NCBI GenBank assembly: GCA_002789915.1
Contig: PFUD01000082.1
Span: 1-42,166 of the forward strand
From: Comamonadaceae bacterium CG_4_9_14_3_um_filter_60_33
GTDB taxonomy: Bacteria > Pseudomonadota > Gammaproteobacteria > Burkholderiales > Burkholderiaceae_C
Length of the DNA stretch: 42,166 nucleotides
Reading direction: 5' to 3'
Shown: piece after piece, positions 1-7,641 of the stretch
Layout of the letters: each line of letters begins with the position of its first letter
Position numbering within the stretch: position 1 is the stretch's first letter
Notes under the pieces: model-generated
Database searches by the model: none
The model's input: the letters and a program-made list of their open reading frames with translations, nothing else
What the model was told of the DNA's origin: nothing
Position numbers and translations under genes: made by a program

Positions 1-1076
1 TGGTGACCGAAGGCTACATGGACGTGGTGGCACTGGCGCAACTGGGCTTTCCCAATGCCGTCGCGTCGCTGGGCACGGCCTGCACGGCGGAGCATGTGCA
101 CAAGCTGTTTCGCTTCACCGATGCGGTGGTTTTCAGCTTTGACGGCGACAGCGCGGGCCGGCGCGCGGCGCGCAAGGCGCTCGATGCCGCGCTGCCGCTG
201 GCCACCGACGTGCGCTCGGTCAAGTTTTTGTTTTTGCCGCCTGAACACGACCCTGACAGCTTTATACGCGAGCACGGCAAGGATGCCTTTGCCCGCTACG
301 TCAGCGAGGCCGTGCCGCTGAGCCGTTTTTTGATCGACGCCGCGCGCGATGGCTGCGACCTGCACAGCGCCGAGGGCCGCGCGCACTTGGCCAGCAACGC
401 CAAACCGCTGTGGGAACTGCTGCCCGCGGGCGCCCTCAAGCAACAGCTGCTGACCGAGATTGCCGATCTGGTGCAGCTCAACGCGCGCGAGCTCAATGAC
501 ATCTGGCACCCTGCGCTGGCCAGGGCCAAGGTCAAACGCGAGCGTTATGATCTAAACTTCAATGAAAGTCGCCCCGCTGAAGCGTACAAAGGCTACCGCG
601 CCAAAACGCCCAGAGGCCAAAACAGTCAACACATCTCTGGCAGCCGACTGCCAGCCAGCCGCGCCGACCATGCCGCGCGCATCCTGCTCGACAACATGGC
701 GGCGCTGGCGTCGCTGTCAGCCGAAGACCATACCCTGCTGTGCGGCTTGGCGGCGCCGCATGGGCCGCTTTTTTCGTGGCTTGAGGGCCAACTCCATGAA
801 CACGGCCCTATGCCTTGGGCAGCTTTGCGCGAGGGACTGCGCGGACACGAGAGCGAGAACTTCGCCTGCAAGCTCATGGCTGGCTATGAGTTGGGTGCAG
901 AAGAGGACAACGGCGAAGAGCGTGTTGAACTGCGTCATTTGATTAACCGCATGCTGATCGAACACCTCAAAACCGAAGAAACCGGGGCGATCGAAGCTGC
1001 CAAAACGGACCCCAGTGCCCTGCAACGCTACCGCGAACTGCAGGCGCGGCGCTTGCTGTTGGAGTCGGCCACCTGA
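1..1076 (+). CDS. dnaG: DNA primase DnaG, C-terminal part (5' end outside window)
   Basis: This is the end of the replicative primase, which makes RNA primers at the replication fork and docks on the DnaB helicase. The first complete codon is at 3 and opens in the TOPRIM catalytic domain: TEGYMDVVAL is followed by ASLGTA and the metal-binding FDGDSAGRRAA segment. The remainder is the linker and the less conserved helical helicase-binding domain. The GTG at 3 is an internal valine and not a start, because the zinc-binding and N-terminal RNA polymerase domains must lie upstream of base 1. The gene precedes rpoD, the usual order in the macromolecular-synthesis operon of proteobacteria. Identification is secure and only the 3' part is visible. 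Confidence 0.96.
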   Translation, partial: VTEGYMDVVALAQLGFPNAVASLGTACTAEHVHKLFRFTDAVVFSFDGDSAGRRAARKALDAALPLATDVRSVKFLFLPPEHDPDSFIREHGKDAFARYVSEAVPLSRFLIDAARDGCDLHSAEGRAHLASNAKPLWELLPAGALKQQLLTEIADLVQLNARELNDIWHPALARAKVKRERYDLNFNESRPAEAYKGYRAKTPRGQNSQHISGSRLPASRADHAARILLDNMAALASLSAEDHTLLCGLAAPHGPLFSWLEGQLHEHGPMPWAALREGLRGHESENFACKLMAGYELGAEEDNGEERVELRHLINRMLIEHLKTEETGAIEAAKTDPSALQRYRELQARRLLLESAT

Positions 1077-1086
1077 ATCCCCAGCG

Positions 1087-1131
1087 CCTGTCGGGTTGAT
1101 CGCAAAATGTATAATCCGATTTTTGTTGACA
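1087..1131 (+). promoter_or_regulatory. candidate rpoD promoter elements
   Basis: The 244-nt dnaG-rpoD gap has no gene. It contains a perfect TATAAT at 1110-1115, with only a poor -35 match (around 1087-1093) upstream. A perfect TTGACA lies at 1126-1131, but no -10 follows it at 16-18 nt. A promoter here is plausible, since rpoD commonly has its own. The remaining 190 nt before the rpoD start shows no strong hairpin. Confidence 0.35.
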
Positions 1132-1320
1132 AGCGCGACAGCAACACCTCCGGGCCCGGCCAATCGATGACACATTTTTCATCCGGCCAACTTACCGCAA
1201 GGACTGCATTCCAAATGTTCGCCCACCTTGCTTGTCCGACCAGGTTCACCCCTCGTCCTGCCCAACGCTGGCTGCAAAAGCGTAAGCCCACTCTGCTGTT
1301 ACTGTTTTTGAGGTGCCATC

Positions 1321-3657
1321 ATGACTGCTGCCAAGCCAACCAAACCTGCCGCATCCGAAACGCAGGCCAGCGTTGCTGCCAAACCTGCCAAATCTGTGAT
1401 CGCGGCCAACCCCGCCATTTCCACTGCCAAACCGAAAGCCGCACCTGTGACCGTCTCCAAAAGCAAACCCAAAGCCATTTCCGAAGATAAAAAAGACGCC
1501 GTCAAAACGGTTGAACCTGTCGAGAAAAAGAAAACTGTAAAAGCAGCGGCAACCGCCGCTCCCGCCAAGGCTGCGGCAAAGCGCGCACCCAAAGCGAAAG
1601 CTGTCAAGGCGGGTAAAAAAGGCGAGGACAACGATGTCGACATGAGCGACATCGAAGACGACCTGGTCGGTGAACCCGAAGTGGTGGAAGTCACAGCCGA
1701 AAAGGTCAAGCCGCTGCGCATGAAAATCAGCAAGGCCAAAGAACGCGCCTTGATGAAAGAGTTTGGCCTGGACGAGACCGTGTTGTCCGAAGACGATCTG
1801 AACAAGCGCCGCCTGAGCCTCAAGGCACTGATCAAGCTCGGCAAAACTCGCGGCTACCTGACGCACGGCGAGATTTCCGATCACCTGCCCGACAAGCTGG
1901 TTGACGCCGAAACCATGGAAGTGGTGGTGTCCATGCTCAACGACATGGGTGTGGCCGTGTACGAACACACGCCCGATGCCGAAACCTTGCTACTCAACCA
2001 GAATGGCCCCACCGCCGCCACTGAAGAGGAGGCTGAAGAAGAAGCCGAAGCTGCCCTGAGCACGGTGGACAGCGAATTTGGCCGTACCACCGACCCGGTG
2101 CGCATGTACATGCGCGAGATGGGTACGGTCGAACTGCTCACGCGTGAGGGTGAAATCGAGATCGCCAAGCGCATTGAAGGCGGTCTGATGGCCATGATGG
2201 AGGCCATTTCGGCCTCACCCGCAAGCGTTGTTGAAATCCTCCAGCTGGGTGAAGACATCCGCAGCGACAAGGTGGTGATCACCACCATCGTCGATGGCTT
2301 CACCAACCCCAACGAGGCCGACGACTACGTGGCCGAAGAAGACTTTGACGAATTTGACGCCGACGATGACGACGACGGCAACGGCGGCTCCAAGGCCCTG
2401 ACCAGGAAGCTCGAAGAACTCAAAAAAGAAGCCATGAGTCGCTTTGACCGCTTGCGCGAGTACCACGAAAAAATTCTCAAGACCTACGAGAAGGAAGGAT
2501 ATGGCACGCCGGTCTACCTAAAAACACAAAAGCTGTTGTCAGATGAGCTGATGTCGATCCGCTTCACTGCCAAAACCATCGAAAAACTGTGCGACATGGT
2601 GCGTGGTCAGGTCGATGAAGTGCGCAAAAAAGAGCGCGAACTGCGCCGCATCATTGTCGACAAATGCGGCTACCCGCATGAGCAGTTCATTGCCGAGTTC
2701 AGCGGCCGCGACAAGCACCATCACAAGGTACCCAGCCATTTGCTCGACCTGAAGTGGATCGAAAAGCATGCCGCCGCAGGCAAGTCGTGGAGCGCGGTGA
2801 TGGGTCGCAACATCCCGCCAGTGCAGGAGTTGCAGCAGGGTCTGATGAACTTGCAAACCAAGGTAGTGGTGCCACTGGATCAGCTCAAGGACATCAACAA
2901 ACGCATGAACGAGGGCGAATACGCTTCACGCGCAGCTAAAAAGGAAATGATCGAGGCCAACCTGCGGCTGGTCATTTCCATCGCCAAGAAATACACCAAC
3001 CGCGGCCTGCAATTCCTCGATTTGATTCAAGAAGGCAACATCGGCCTGATGAAGGCGGTGGACAAATTCGAATACCGGCGCGGCTACAAATTCTCGACCT
3101 ACGCCACCTGGTGGATTCGTCAGGCCATCACGCGCTCAATTGCTGACCAGGCGCGCACCATTCGCATCCCGGTGCACATGATCGAAACCATCAATAAGAT
3201 GAACCGCATCAGCCGCCAGCACTTGCAAGAGTTTGGCTTTGAGCCCGATGCCTCGGTACTCGCCGAGCGCATGGAAATCCCTGAGGACAAGATCCGCAAG
3301 ATCATGAAGATAGCCAAAGAGCCGATCTCGATGGAAACGCCCATCGGCGACGACGACGACAGCCACCTGGGCGACTTCATCGAAGATGGCGCCAACACGG
3401 CACCCATGGAAGCCGCCATGCAGGCTGGCCTGCGCGACGTGGTCAAGGATATTCTTGACAGTCTGACGCCGCGCGAAGCCAAGGTGCTGCGCATGCGTTT
3501 TGGCATCGAAATGACCAACGATCACACCTTGGAAGAAGTGGGCAAGCAGTTTGACGTGACGCGTGAGCGTATTCGTCAAATTGAAGCCAAGGCGCTGCGC
3601 AAACTCAAGCACCCGAGCCGCTCCGACAAGCTGCGCAGTTTTACTGACAACTTGTAA
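1321..3657 (+). CDS. rpoD: RNA polymerase primary sigma factor RpoD (sigma-70)
   Basis: This is the housekeeping sigma factor that directs RNA polymerase to -35/-10 promoters. The 778-residue product is longer than the E. coli protein (613) because of an Ala/Lys/Pro-rich low-complexity N-terminus of roughly 110 residues, a form common in Burkholderiales. Region 1.1 follows, then region 1.2 (VRMYMREMG), a non-conserved insert with an acidic run (DDDDDGNGG), and region 2 with [15 protein letters not shown]. Region 3 follows, then region 4 with [17 protein letters not shown] and a C-terminus ending RSFTDNL. The ATG at 1321 has GAGG about 8 nt upstream. All DNA-binding regions are intact. Confidence 0.98.
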   Translation: MTAAKPTKPAASETQASVAAKPAKSVIAANPAISTAKPKAAPVTVSKSKPKAISEDKKDAVKTVEPVEKKKTVKAAATAAPAKAAAKRAPKAKAVKAGKKGEDNDVDMSDIEDDLVGEPEVVEVTAEKVKPLRMKISKAKERALMKEFGLDETVLSEDDLNKRRLSLKALIKLGKTRGYLTHGEISDHLPDKLVDAETMEVVVSMLNDMGVAVYEHTPDAETLLLNQNGPTAATEEEAEEEAEAALSTVDSEFGRTTDPVRMYMREMGTVELLTREGEIEIAKRIEGGLMAMMEAISASPASVVEILQLGEDIRSDKVVITTIVDGFTNPNEADDYVAEEDFDEFDADDDDDGNGGSKALTRKLEELKKEAMSRFDRLREYHEKILKTYEKEGYGTPVYLKTQKLLSDELMSIRFTAKTIEKLCDMVRGQVDEVRKKERELRRIIVDKCGYPHEQFIAEFSGRDKHHHKVPSHLLDLKWIEKHAAAGKSWSAVMGRNIPPVQELQQGLMNLQTKVVVPLDQLKDINKRMNEGEYASRAAKKEMIEANLRLVISIAKKYTNRGLQFLDLIQEGNIGLMKAVDKFEYRRGYKFSTYATWWIRQAITRSIADQARTIRIPVHMIETINKMNRISRQHLQEFGFEPDASVLAERMEIPEDKIRKIMKIAKEPISMETPIGDDDDSHLGDFIEDGANTAPMEAAMQAGLRDVVKDILDSLTPREAKVLRMRFGIEMTNDHTLEEVGKQFDVTRERIRQIEAKALRKLKHPSRSDKLRSFTDNL

Positions 3658-3671
3658 GCTGCGCGGACGAG

Positions 3672-4205
3672 GTGGCAGCGGTGCGCGTCAAACGTCGTGG
3701 CCTGCTGCTGGGTGCAAGTGCTGGTGCCGCCGCAACCGCCATTGGGCTCACTAACTGGTGGCAGACCGGGCAGGCCGATGGCGTGCCGCGGGGTTCGCCC
3801 GTGGCCGTCGATCTGCAAGACCTGCCCACAGGCAAACTGCTGACCCTGAACTGGCAAGACAAGCCAGTCTGGGTGCTGCGTCGCTCGCCAACTGAGCTTG
3901 CTGCGCTGGCCGGTCATGAGGCGCTGCTGACCGATGCTGACTCACAACACTCGGTGCAGCCGCCAGCTTGCCGCAACCGGCACCGCTCGCTCAAGCCAGA
4001 TATTTTTGTTGCCGTGGGCCTGTGCACGCATCTGGGCTGCACACCGCAGTTGCGCGGTGCCGACGGCTTCACCTGCCCTTGCCATGCGTCGCACTACGAC
4101 CTGGCCGGACGCGTTTTCAGGGTCGGCCCGGCACCGGCCAACCTGGTGATTCCGGCTTACCACTTTGCCTCGGATAACCGTCTGATGATCGGCACCAGCG
4201 CCTGA
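3672..4205 (+). CDS. Rieske [2Fe-2S] protein, cytochrome bc1 PetA-like, without petB/petC
   Basis: This resembles the Rieske subunit of ubiquinol-cytochrome c reductase, which passes electrons from quinol to cytochrome c1. The cluster motifs are CTHLGC and, about 15 residues later, CPCHASH, giving two Cys and two His ligands. The usual second motif is CPCHGSH, so Ala replaces Gly. The N-terminus has a twin-arginine motif (KRRGLLLGAS) and a hydrophobic helix, as expected for a Tat-exported, membrane-anchored Rieske protein. At 177 residues it is slightly short. The start may be GTG 3681 rather than GTG 3672, because GAGG at 3669-3672 is well spaced for 3681. No cytochrome b or c1 gene is adjacent, so its partner is unknown. 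Confidence 0.82.
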   Translation: MAAVRVKRRGLLLGASAGAAATAIGLTNWWQTGQADGVPRGSPVAVDLQDLPTGKLLTLNWQDKPVWVLRRSPTELAALAGHEALLTDADSQHSVQPPACRNRHRSLKPDIFVAVGLCTHLGCTPQLRGADGFTCPCHASHYDLAGRVFRVGPAPANLVIPAYHFASDNRLMIGTSA

Positions 4206-4251
4206 AAACCGTGTTGCCAGGCTGAAATTTGCACCCTCGATTTTCAACAAG

Positions 4252-4277
4252 TCATACAATTTAAAAAATCTTCATAC
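4252..4277 (+). promoter_or_regulatory. direct TCATAC repeat upstream of nikM
   Basis: TCATAC occurs at 4252-4257 and 4272-4277, exactly 20 bp (two helical turns) apart in the AT-rich gap before the nickel importer. TCATAC equals the half-site of the E. coli NikR operator (GTATGA-N16-TCATAC), but here both copies have the same orientation. A regulatory role is inferred only. Confidence 0.25.
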
Positions 4278-4313
4278 GATCAGCTCCAAACCCTATCCAA
4301 TCGAGATGTCCTC

Positions 4314-5384
4314 ATGCACATGGCCGATGCCCTACTCTCACCCGCCGTCGGCGCGGCATTTTGGTTGGTCTCGGGGACCACGCTGGCATGGAGCGCGCAC
4401 CGCCTGAAATCTTCTGAACGCGACGACCTGGTGCCGCTGATGGGCGTGCTGGGTGCTTTTGTTTTTGCCGCACAAATGATCAACTTCAGCATTCCTGGCA
4501 CCGGCTCCAGTGGCCACATGGTGGGTGGGCTGCTCCTTTCTATTTTGCTGGGTTCACCGGCGGCATTGATCGTGATTGCATCGGTGCTGACGGTGCAATC
4601 ACTGTTTTTTGCCGATGGCGGCCTGCTGGCGCTGGGTGCCAATCTGTTCAACATGGGGGTGATGAGTTGCCTGGTGGCTTACCCCCTGATTTACCGCACG
4701 CTGATGCCGCGCTCCAGTGTTCTGCCCAGCGCCAGACGCATGGCGTGGGCGGCCGTCATCACCAGTGTGGTGGGGCTGCAATTGGGTGCTTTGGGCGTGG
4801 TGTTGCAAACCCAGCTGTCGGGCATCAGCAGCTTGCCTTTGGGTGCGTTTTTGTGGCTGATGCAGCCGATTCATCTGGCCATTGGACTTGGTGAAGGGCT
4901 GGCTACCGCTGCGTTGTTGGTCTTCATCCGGCAAGCCCGGCCCGATTTGCTGATGTCCGGCGCAGCAATAGGCGCAGCGTGTGCCTCAAAGGCTGTGGCT
5001 GCAGGCTTTGGTGCTGCAGCAGTGGTGGTGGCGGGTGCGCTGTCGTGGTTTGCATCGAGCCAACCGGATGGACTGGAGTGGTCGATTGAACACGTCACCG
5101 GCCAAACCCAAGTGGTAAACAACGCATCAGACCTGCACCAGCGGCTCTCAAACTGGCAGACGGCTACCGCATTGTTCAAGGACTACACCCTCAATTTTCA
5201 AGAGAAATCGGCTGCTAGCCCAGGTGAATCCTCCATCACTTCATCAAAATCAATAGCAGAGTCGGCCTGGCCAGCGGTTGATGCTGGCACGTCCCTGGCT
5301 GGGGTGGTGGGCGGCCTGTTGACGCTGTGTCTGGTCTGGGCGGTGGCTTACTGGCTGCGCCGTCGTGTCGCCCGTGTCAAGTGA
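4314..5384 (+). CDS. nikM: ECF nickel/cobalt importer, fused S component NikMN/CbiMN
   Basis: This is the substrate-capture component of an energy-coupling-factor transporter for Ni2+ (or Co2+) in the inner membrane. The N-terminus MHMADALLSP carries the conserved His2, which with the amino group coordinates the metal in CbiM/NikM structures; this also fixes the start at 4314. Several hydrophobic helices follow (GHMVGGLLLSILLG, GANLFNMGVMSCLVAYPL). The segment after about residue 240 includes a PDGLEWSIEHVTG motif, as in CbiN/NikN, and a last membrane helix near the end, so the M and N parts are fused in one 356-residue chain. Its stop overlaps the GTG of the next gene. Neighbouring nikR and hydrogenase genes favour nickel as substrate. 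Confidence 0.9.
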   Translation: MHMADALLSPAVGAAFWLVSGTTLAWSAHRLKSSERDDLVPLMGVLGAFVFAAQMINFSIPGTGSSGHMVGGLLLSILLGSPAALIVIASVLTVQSLFFADGGLLALGANLFNMGVMSCLVAYPLIYRTLMPRSSVLPSARRMAWAAVITSVVGLQLGALGVVLQTQLSGISSLPLGAFLWLMQPIHLAIGLGEGLATAALLVFIRQARPDLLMSGAAIGAACASKAVAAGFGAAAVVVAGALSWFASSQPDGLEWSIEHVTGQTQVVNNASDLHQRLSNWQTATALFKDYTLNFQEKSAASPGESSITSSKSIAESAWPAVDAGTSLAGVVGGLLTLCLVWAVAYWLRRRVARVK

Positions 5385-6190
5385 GCCACATTCGCACCGC
5401 GCTGCATGATTGGGAGTCGCTGGACGCACTGGCGAGCCAAACCTCGTGGCTATCGAAGCTGGACGCGCGCGCCAAAGTTCTGGTGACCTTGGCGTTCATC
5501 GTCTGCGTGGTGTCGTTTGACCGCTACACGGTAGCAGCCCTGCTGCCGCTGGCGCTGTTTCCGGTGCTTATGGCGAACTTGGGCGACCTTCCCGGGCCGC
5601 TGATCCTGCGCGGGGTCATGCTGGCTTGCCCCTTTGCGGTGATGCTGGGCATGTTCAACCCCGTATTTGACCAGCGCGTCATGGTCACCGTGGCAGGGCT
5701 GGGCATCAGCGGCGGCTGGGTGTCGTTTGCTTCCATTCTGATCCGCTTTACCCTGACCGTGGCAGCCGGGCTGATTCTGGTAGCCAGCACAGGGTTCGCT
5801 CCCCTGTGTGCGGCCCTGCGCCGCATGGGCGTTCCAGAATTGTTCACCACCCAGTTGCTACTGCTGCACCGCTACGCACGGGTGTTGGCCGATGAAGCGT
5901 CACGCATGAGTTTGGCACGTGAACTGCGCGCCAACGGTCAGGCCATGGCGCTGCCCGTTTATGGCGCGCTGCTTGGGCACTTGCTGTTGCGCAGCCTGCA
6001 GCGCGCACAGCGCATACATCAGGCCATGCTGGCACGCGGCTTCAATGGCCAACTGACTCAACACGCCTCTCACCTTTGGCAGACGCGCGACACCTGGTTC
6101 ACCCTCACTTGCCTCAGTGGCTTGGTGCTGGCGCGGTGGTTGGACCTGCCATACGCTTTGGGACAACTTGTGTTGGGCATCTGGCAATGA
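5381..6190 (+). CDS. nikQ: ECF transporter T component NikQ/CbiQ
   Basis: This is the transmembrane coupling subunit that links the ATPase to the NikMN substrate component. The 269-residue product has about five hydrophobic helices and the two Ala-Arg-Gly-like coupling segments typical of T components: SLARELRANG near residue 178 and HQAMLARGFNG near residue 215, which contact the ATPase. The start is the GTG at 5381, whose bases overlap the nikM TGA (GTGA junction), implying translational coupling. A longer reading frame from 5327 is unlikely because it lies inside nikM. Confidence 0.9.
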   Translation: MSHIRTALHDWESLDALASQTSWLSKLDARAKVLVTLAFIVCVVSFDRYTVAALLPLALFPVLMANLGDLPGPLILRGVMLACPFAVMLGMFNPVFDQRVMVTVAGLGISGGWVSFASILIRFTLTVAAGLILVASTGFAPLCAALRRMGVPELFTTQLLLLHRYARVLADEASRMSLARELRANGQAMALPVYGALLGHLLLRSLQRAQRIHQAMLARGFNGQLTQHASHLWQTRDTWFTLTCLSGLVLARWLDLPYALGQLVLGIWQ

Positions 6191-6924
6191 GCACGGCAGC
6201 CATCGAAGTCGAGGCACTGGTCTACGCTTACCCTGACGGTCAGAGCGCCTTGCAGGGCGTGAACTTCTGCTTGCAAGTCGGTGAAACCGTGGGCTTGATC
6301 GGCAGCAACGGCGCAGGCAAGTCGACCTTGCTGCTGCATCTCAATGGTGTGCTCAAAGGCAGCTCGGGTGAAGTCCGGGTGCACGGCTTGAGCGTCAATG
6401 CGGCGCATTTGCTGGAAGTGCGCCGCCAGGTGGGCATGGTGTTTCAAGACCCGGACGACCAGTTGTTCATGCCCACCGTGCAGGAGGATGTGGCGTTTGG
6501 ACCGCTCAACCTGGGCTGGCCACAAGACCAAGTGCAAAGCAGCGTGCTGCAAGCACTGGCCACCGTCGGCGCGGCGCACCTGGCCGCGCGCGCACCCTAC
6601 CGTCTTTCGGGTGGCGAAAAACGCGCTGTGGCCATTGCCGGTGTGTTGGCCATGATGCCTCGAGTGATCGTGATGGATGAACCCAGCGCCGGTCTGGACC
6701 CGGCCGCACGGCGGCGCTTGATACACCTGTTGAGAGGCCTTGAACTGACCCAGCTGATTGCCACCCACGACCTCGATTTGGTACAGGACTTGTGCAGCCG
6801 GGTGCTGGTGATGCGTGAAGGCCTAGTAGTGGCGGACGGCTCACCCGATGCAATTTTTGCCGATGCCGAGCTTCTGAAACGCTGCCACCTTGAGTTACCA
6901 CTGAGTATGCAGCGGCGCACATGA
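6187..6924 (+). CDS. nikO: ECF transporter ATPase NikO/CbiO
   Basis: This ATP-binding subunit powers nickel import. All ABC motifs are intact in 245 residues: Walker A GSNGAGKST, Q-loop VFQDPDDQLF, signature LSGGEKR, Walker B VIVMDEPSAGLD and the H-loop ATHD. The PDDQLF sequence after the Q-loop is characteristic of CbiO/EcfA-type ATPases. The ATG at 6187 overlaps the nikQ stop (ATGA). The gene ends 17 nt from the convergent nikR stop, and no obvious terminator is seen between them. Confidence 0.94.
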   Translation: MSTAAIEVEALVYAYPDGQSALQGVNFCLQVGETVGLIGSNGAGKSTLLLHLNGVLKGSSGEVRVHGLSVNAAHLLEVRRQVGMVFQDPDDQLFMPTVQEDVAFGPLNLGWPQDQVQSSVLQALATVGAAHLAARAPYRLSGGEKRAVAIAGVLAMMPRVIVMDEPSAGLDPAARRRLIHLLRGLELTQLIATHDLDLVQDLCSRVLVMREGLVVADGSPDAIFADAELLKRCHLELPLSMQRRT

Positions 6925-6941
6925 ATTCTGTGCCAGTCAAC

Positions 6942-7436
6942 TCAGGTTTTGGGCTTGAGGTGAACATGTGCTGCATCCACCGGATCACGCCCCTGTGAAT
7001 AAACACGATCGTGCGGGTGCGCATGGCCACCCTGCAGGTCAACCGCCACCACATTGAGTTGCCCATGGCGCACGCCACGCTGCGCCATCAAGGCGTCTGA
7101 AAAGATGCGCACTGCTTTTGTTTCACCCCGCAAAATCACACTCTCCAGGCAATTGTCATGATCCAGGTGCGCATGCAGGGTGGCCACGGTCAGGTCATGC
7201 TGGTCATGTTGCAAAGCGGTTAGTCGCTCGGCCAAATCGCGCTCATGGTGGTTGTACACATACGACAAATTGGCGACGCAATGCCCGTCGGGGCTCCGGG
7301 CGGTACGCGCAGCCTCCAGGTGCGAGCGCACCAGATCGCGCACCGCCTCCGAGCGATTTTTGTAACCGCGCTCGGCAATCAGGCGGTCAAATTCGAGCGC
7401 CAGCGCGCTGTCAATGGAAATGGTGATGCGCTCCAT
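6942..7436 (-). CDS. nikR: nickel-responsive regulator NikR
   Basis: This is a ribbon-helix-helix DNA-binding protein that senses Ni2+. The N-terminal RHH domain reads MERITISIDSALALEFDRLI, then RGYKNRSEAVRDLVR. The C-terminal ACT-like nickel domain keeps the four square-planar ligands: His77, His88, His90 and Cys96, equivalent to H76, H87, H89 and C95 of E. coli NikR. The 164-residue chain ends in a His-rich tail. The start chosen is ATG 7436, with AGGAG 6 nt upstream; an in-frame ATG at 7472 would run into the putative operator. The gene sits between the importer and the hydrogenase and is likely to control one or both, and perhaps itself. Confidence 0.93.
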   Translation of the reverse strand: MERITISIDSALALEFDRLIAERGYKNRSEAVRDLVRSHLEAARTARSPDGHCVANLSYVYNHHERDLAERLTALQHDQHDLTVATLHAHLDHDNCLESVILRGETKAVRIFSDALMAQRGVRHGQLNVVAVDLQGGHAHPHDRVYSQGRDPVDAAHVHLKPKT

Positions 7437-7473
7437 GCGGCTCTCCTGTGGACTAAGACGTGAACGTGCCATT

Positions 7474-7500
7474 GGTTAGTTGACTGGCTATTTACTAACC
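7474..7500. promoter_or_regulatory. candidate NikR operator (inverted repeat)
   Basis: A perfect inverted repeat, GGTTAGT-N13-ACTAACC, lies 38 nt upstream of the nikR start and about 75 nt upstream of the putative sigma-54 promoter. Its overall 27-bp size is close to the 28-bp E. coli NikR operator, though the half-site sequence differs. Assignment to NikR rests on position and symmetry only. Confidence 0.5.
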
Positions 7501-7531
7501 GATTGAAAGCTTGACTTGCCTCAAAAAATTC

Positions 7532-7552
7532 GGGTTAACCCTTGAATTCAAG
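7532..7552. promoter_or_regulatory. twin adjoining palindromes before hybO
   Basis: GGGTTAACCC (7532-7541) and CTTGAATTCAAG (7541-7552) are both perfect palindromes and share one base. They lie 23-43 nt upstream of the -24 element of the hybO promoter, in an AT-rich stretch. They could be activator, IHF or repressor contacts, but no specific protein can be named. Confidence 0.35.
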
Positions 7553-7574
7553 CCCAAAACAAGTCTTTTCAGGT

Positions 7575-7590
7575 TGGCCCGCAACTTGCA
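7575..7590 (+). promoter_or_regulatory. sigma-54 promoter of the hyb operon
   Basis: TGGCCCG-N4-TTGCA at 7575-7590 matches the -24/-12 consensus TGGCACG-N4-TTGCW at all fixed positions but one (C for A). The GG-to-GC spacing is the required 12 nt. Initiation near 7601 would leave a leader of about 40 nt before hybO. The locus encodes HoxA, an NtrC-family activator with an intact sigma-54 contact motif, which supports this promoter. Confidence 0.8.
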
Positions 7591-7641
7591 AAACATCATG
7601 GGATTGGGTCACTGCATGGCCTGACTATACGAGGAGACAAC

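Noticed and set aside
1126-1131. TTGACA as a -35 element for rpoD
   Set aside because: No -10-like hexamer lies 16-18 nt downstream, where the sequence is GC-rich.
4219-4233. sigma-54-like GG...GC pair before nikM
   Set aside because: GG at 4220 to GC at 4231 is 11 nt, one short of the strict 12-nt spacing, and the rest of the -24 box does not match.
4206-4313. cobalamin riboswitch before the metal importer
   Set aside because: The gap is only 108 nt and I see no B12-box-like sequence or supporting stems.
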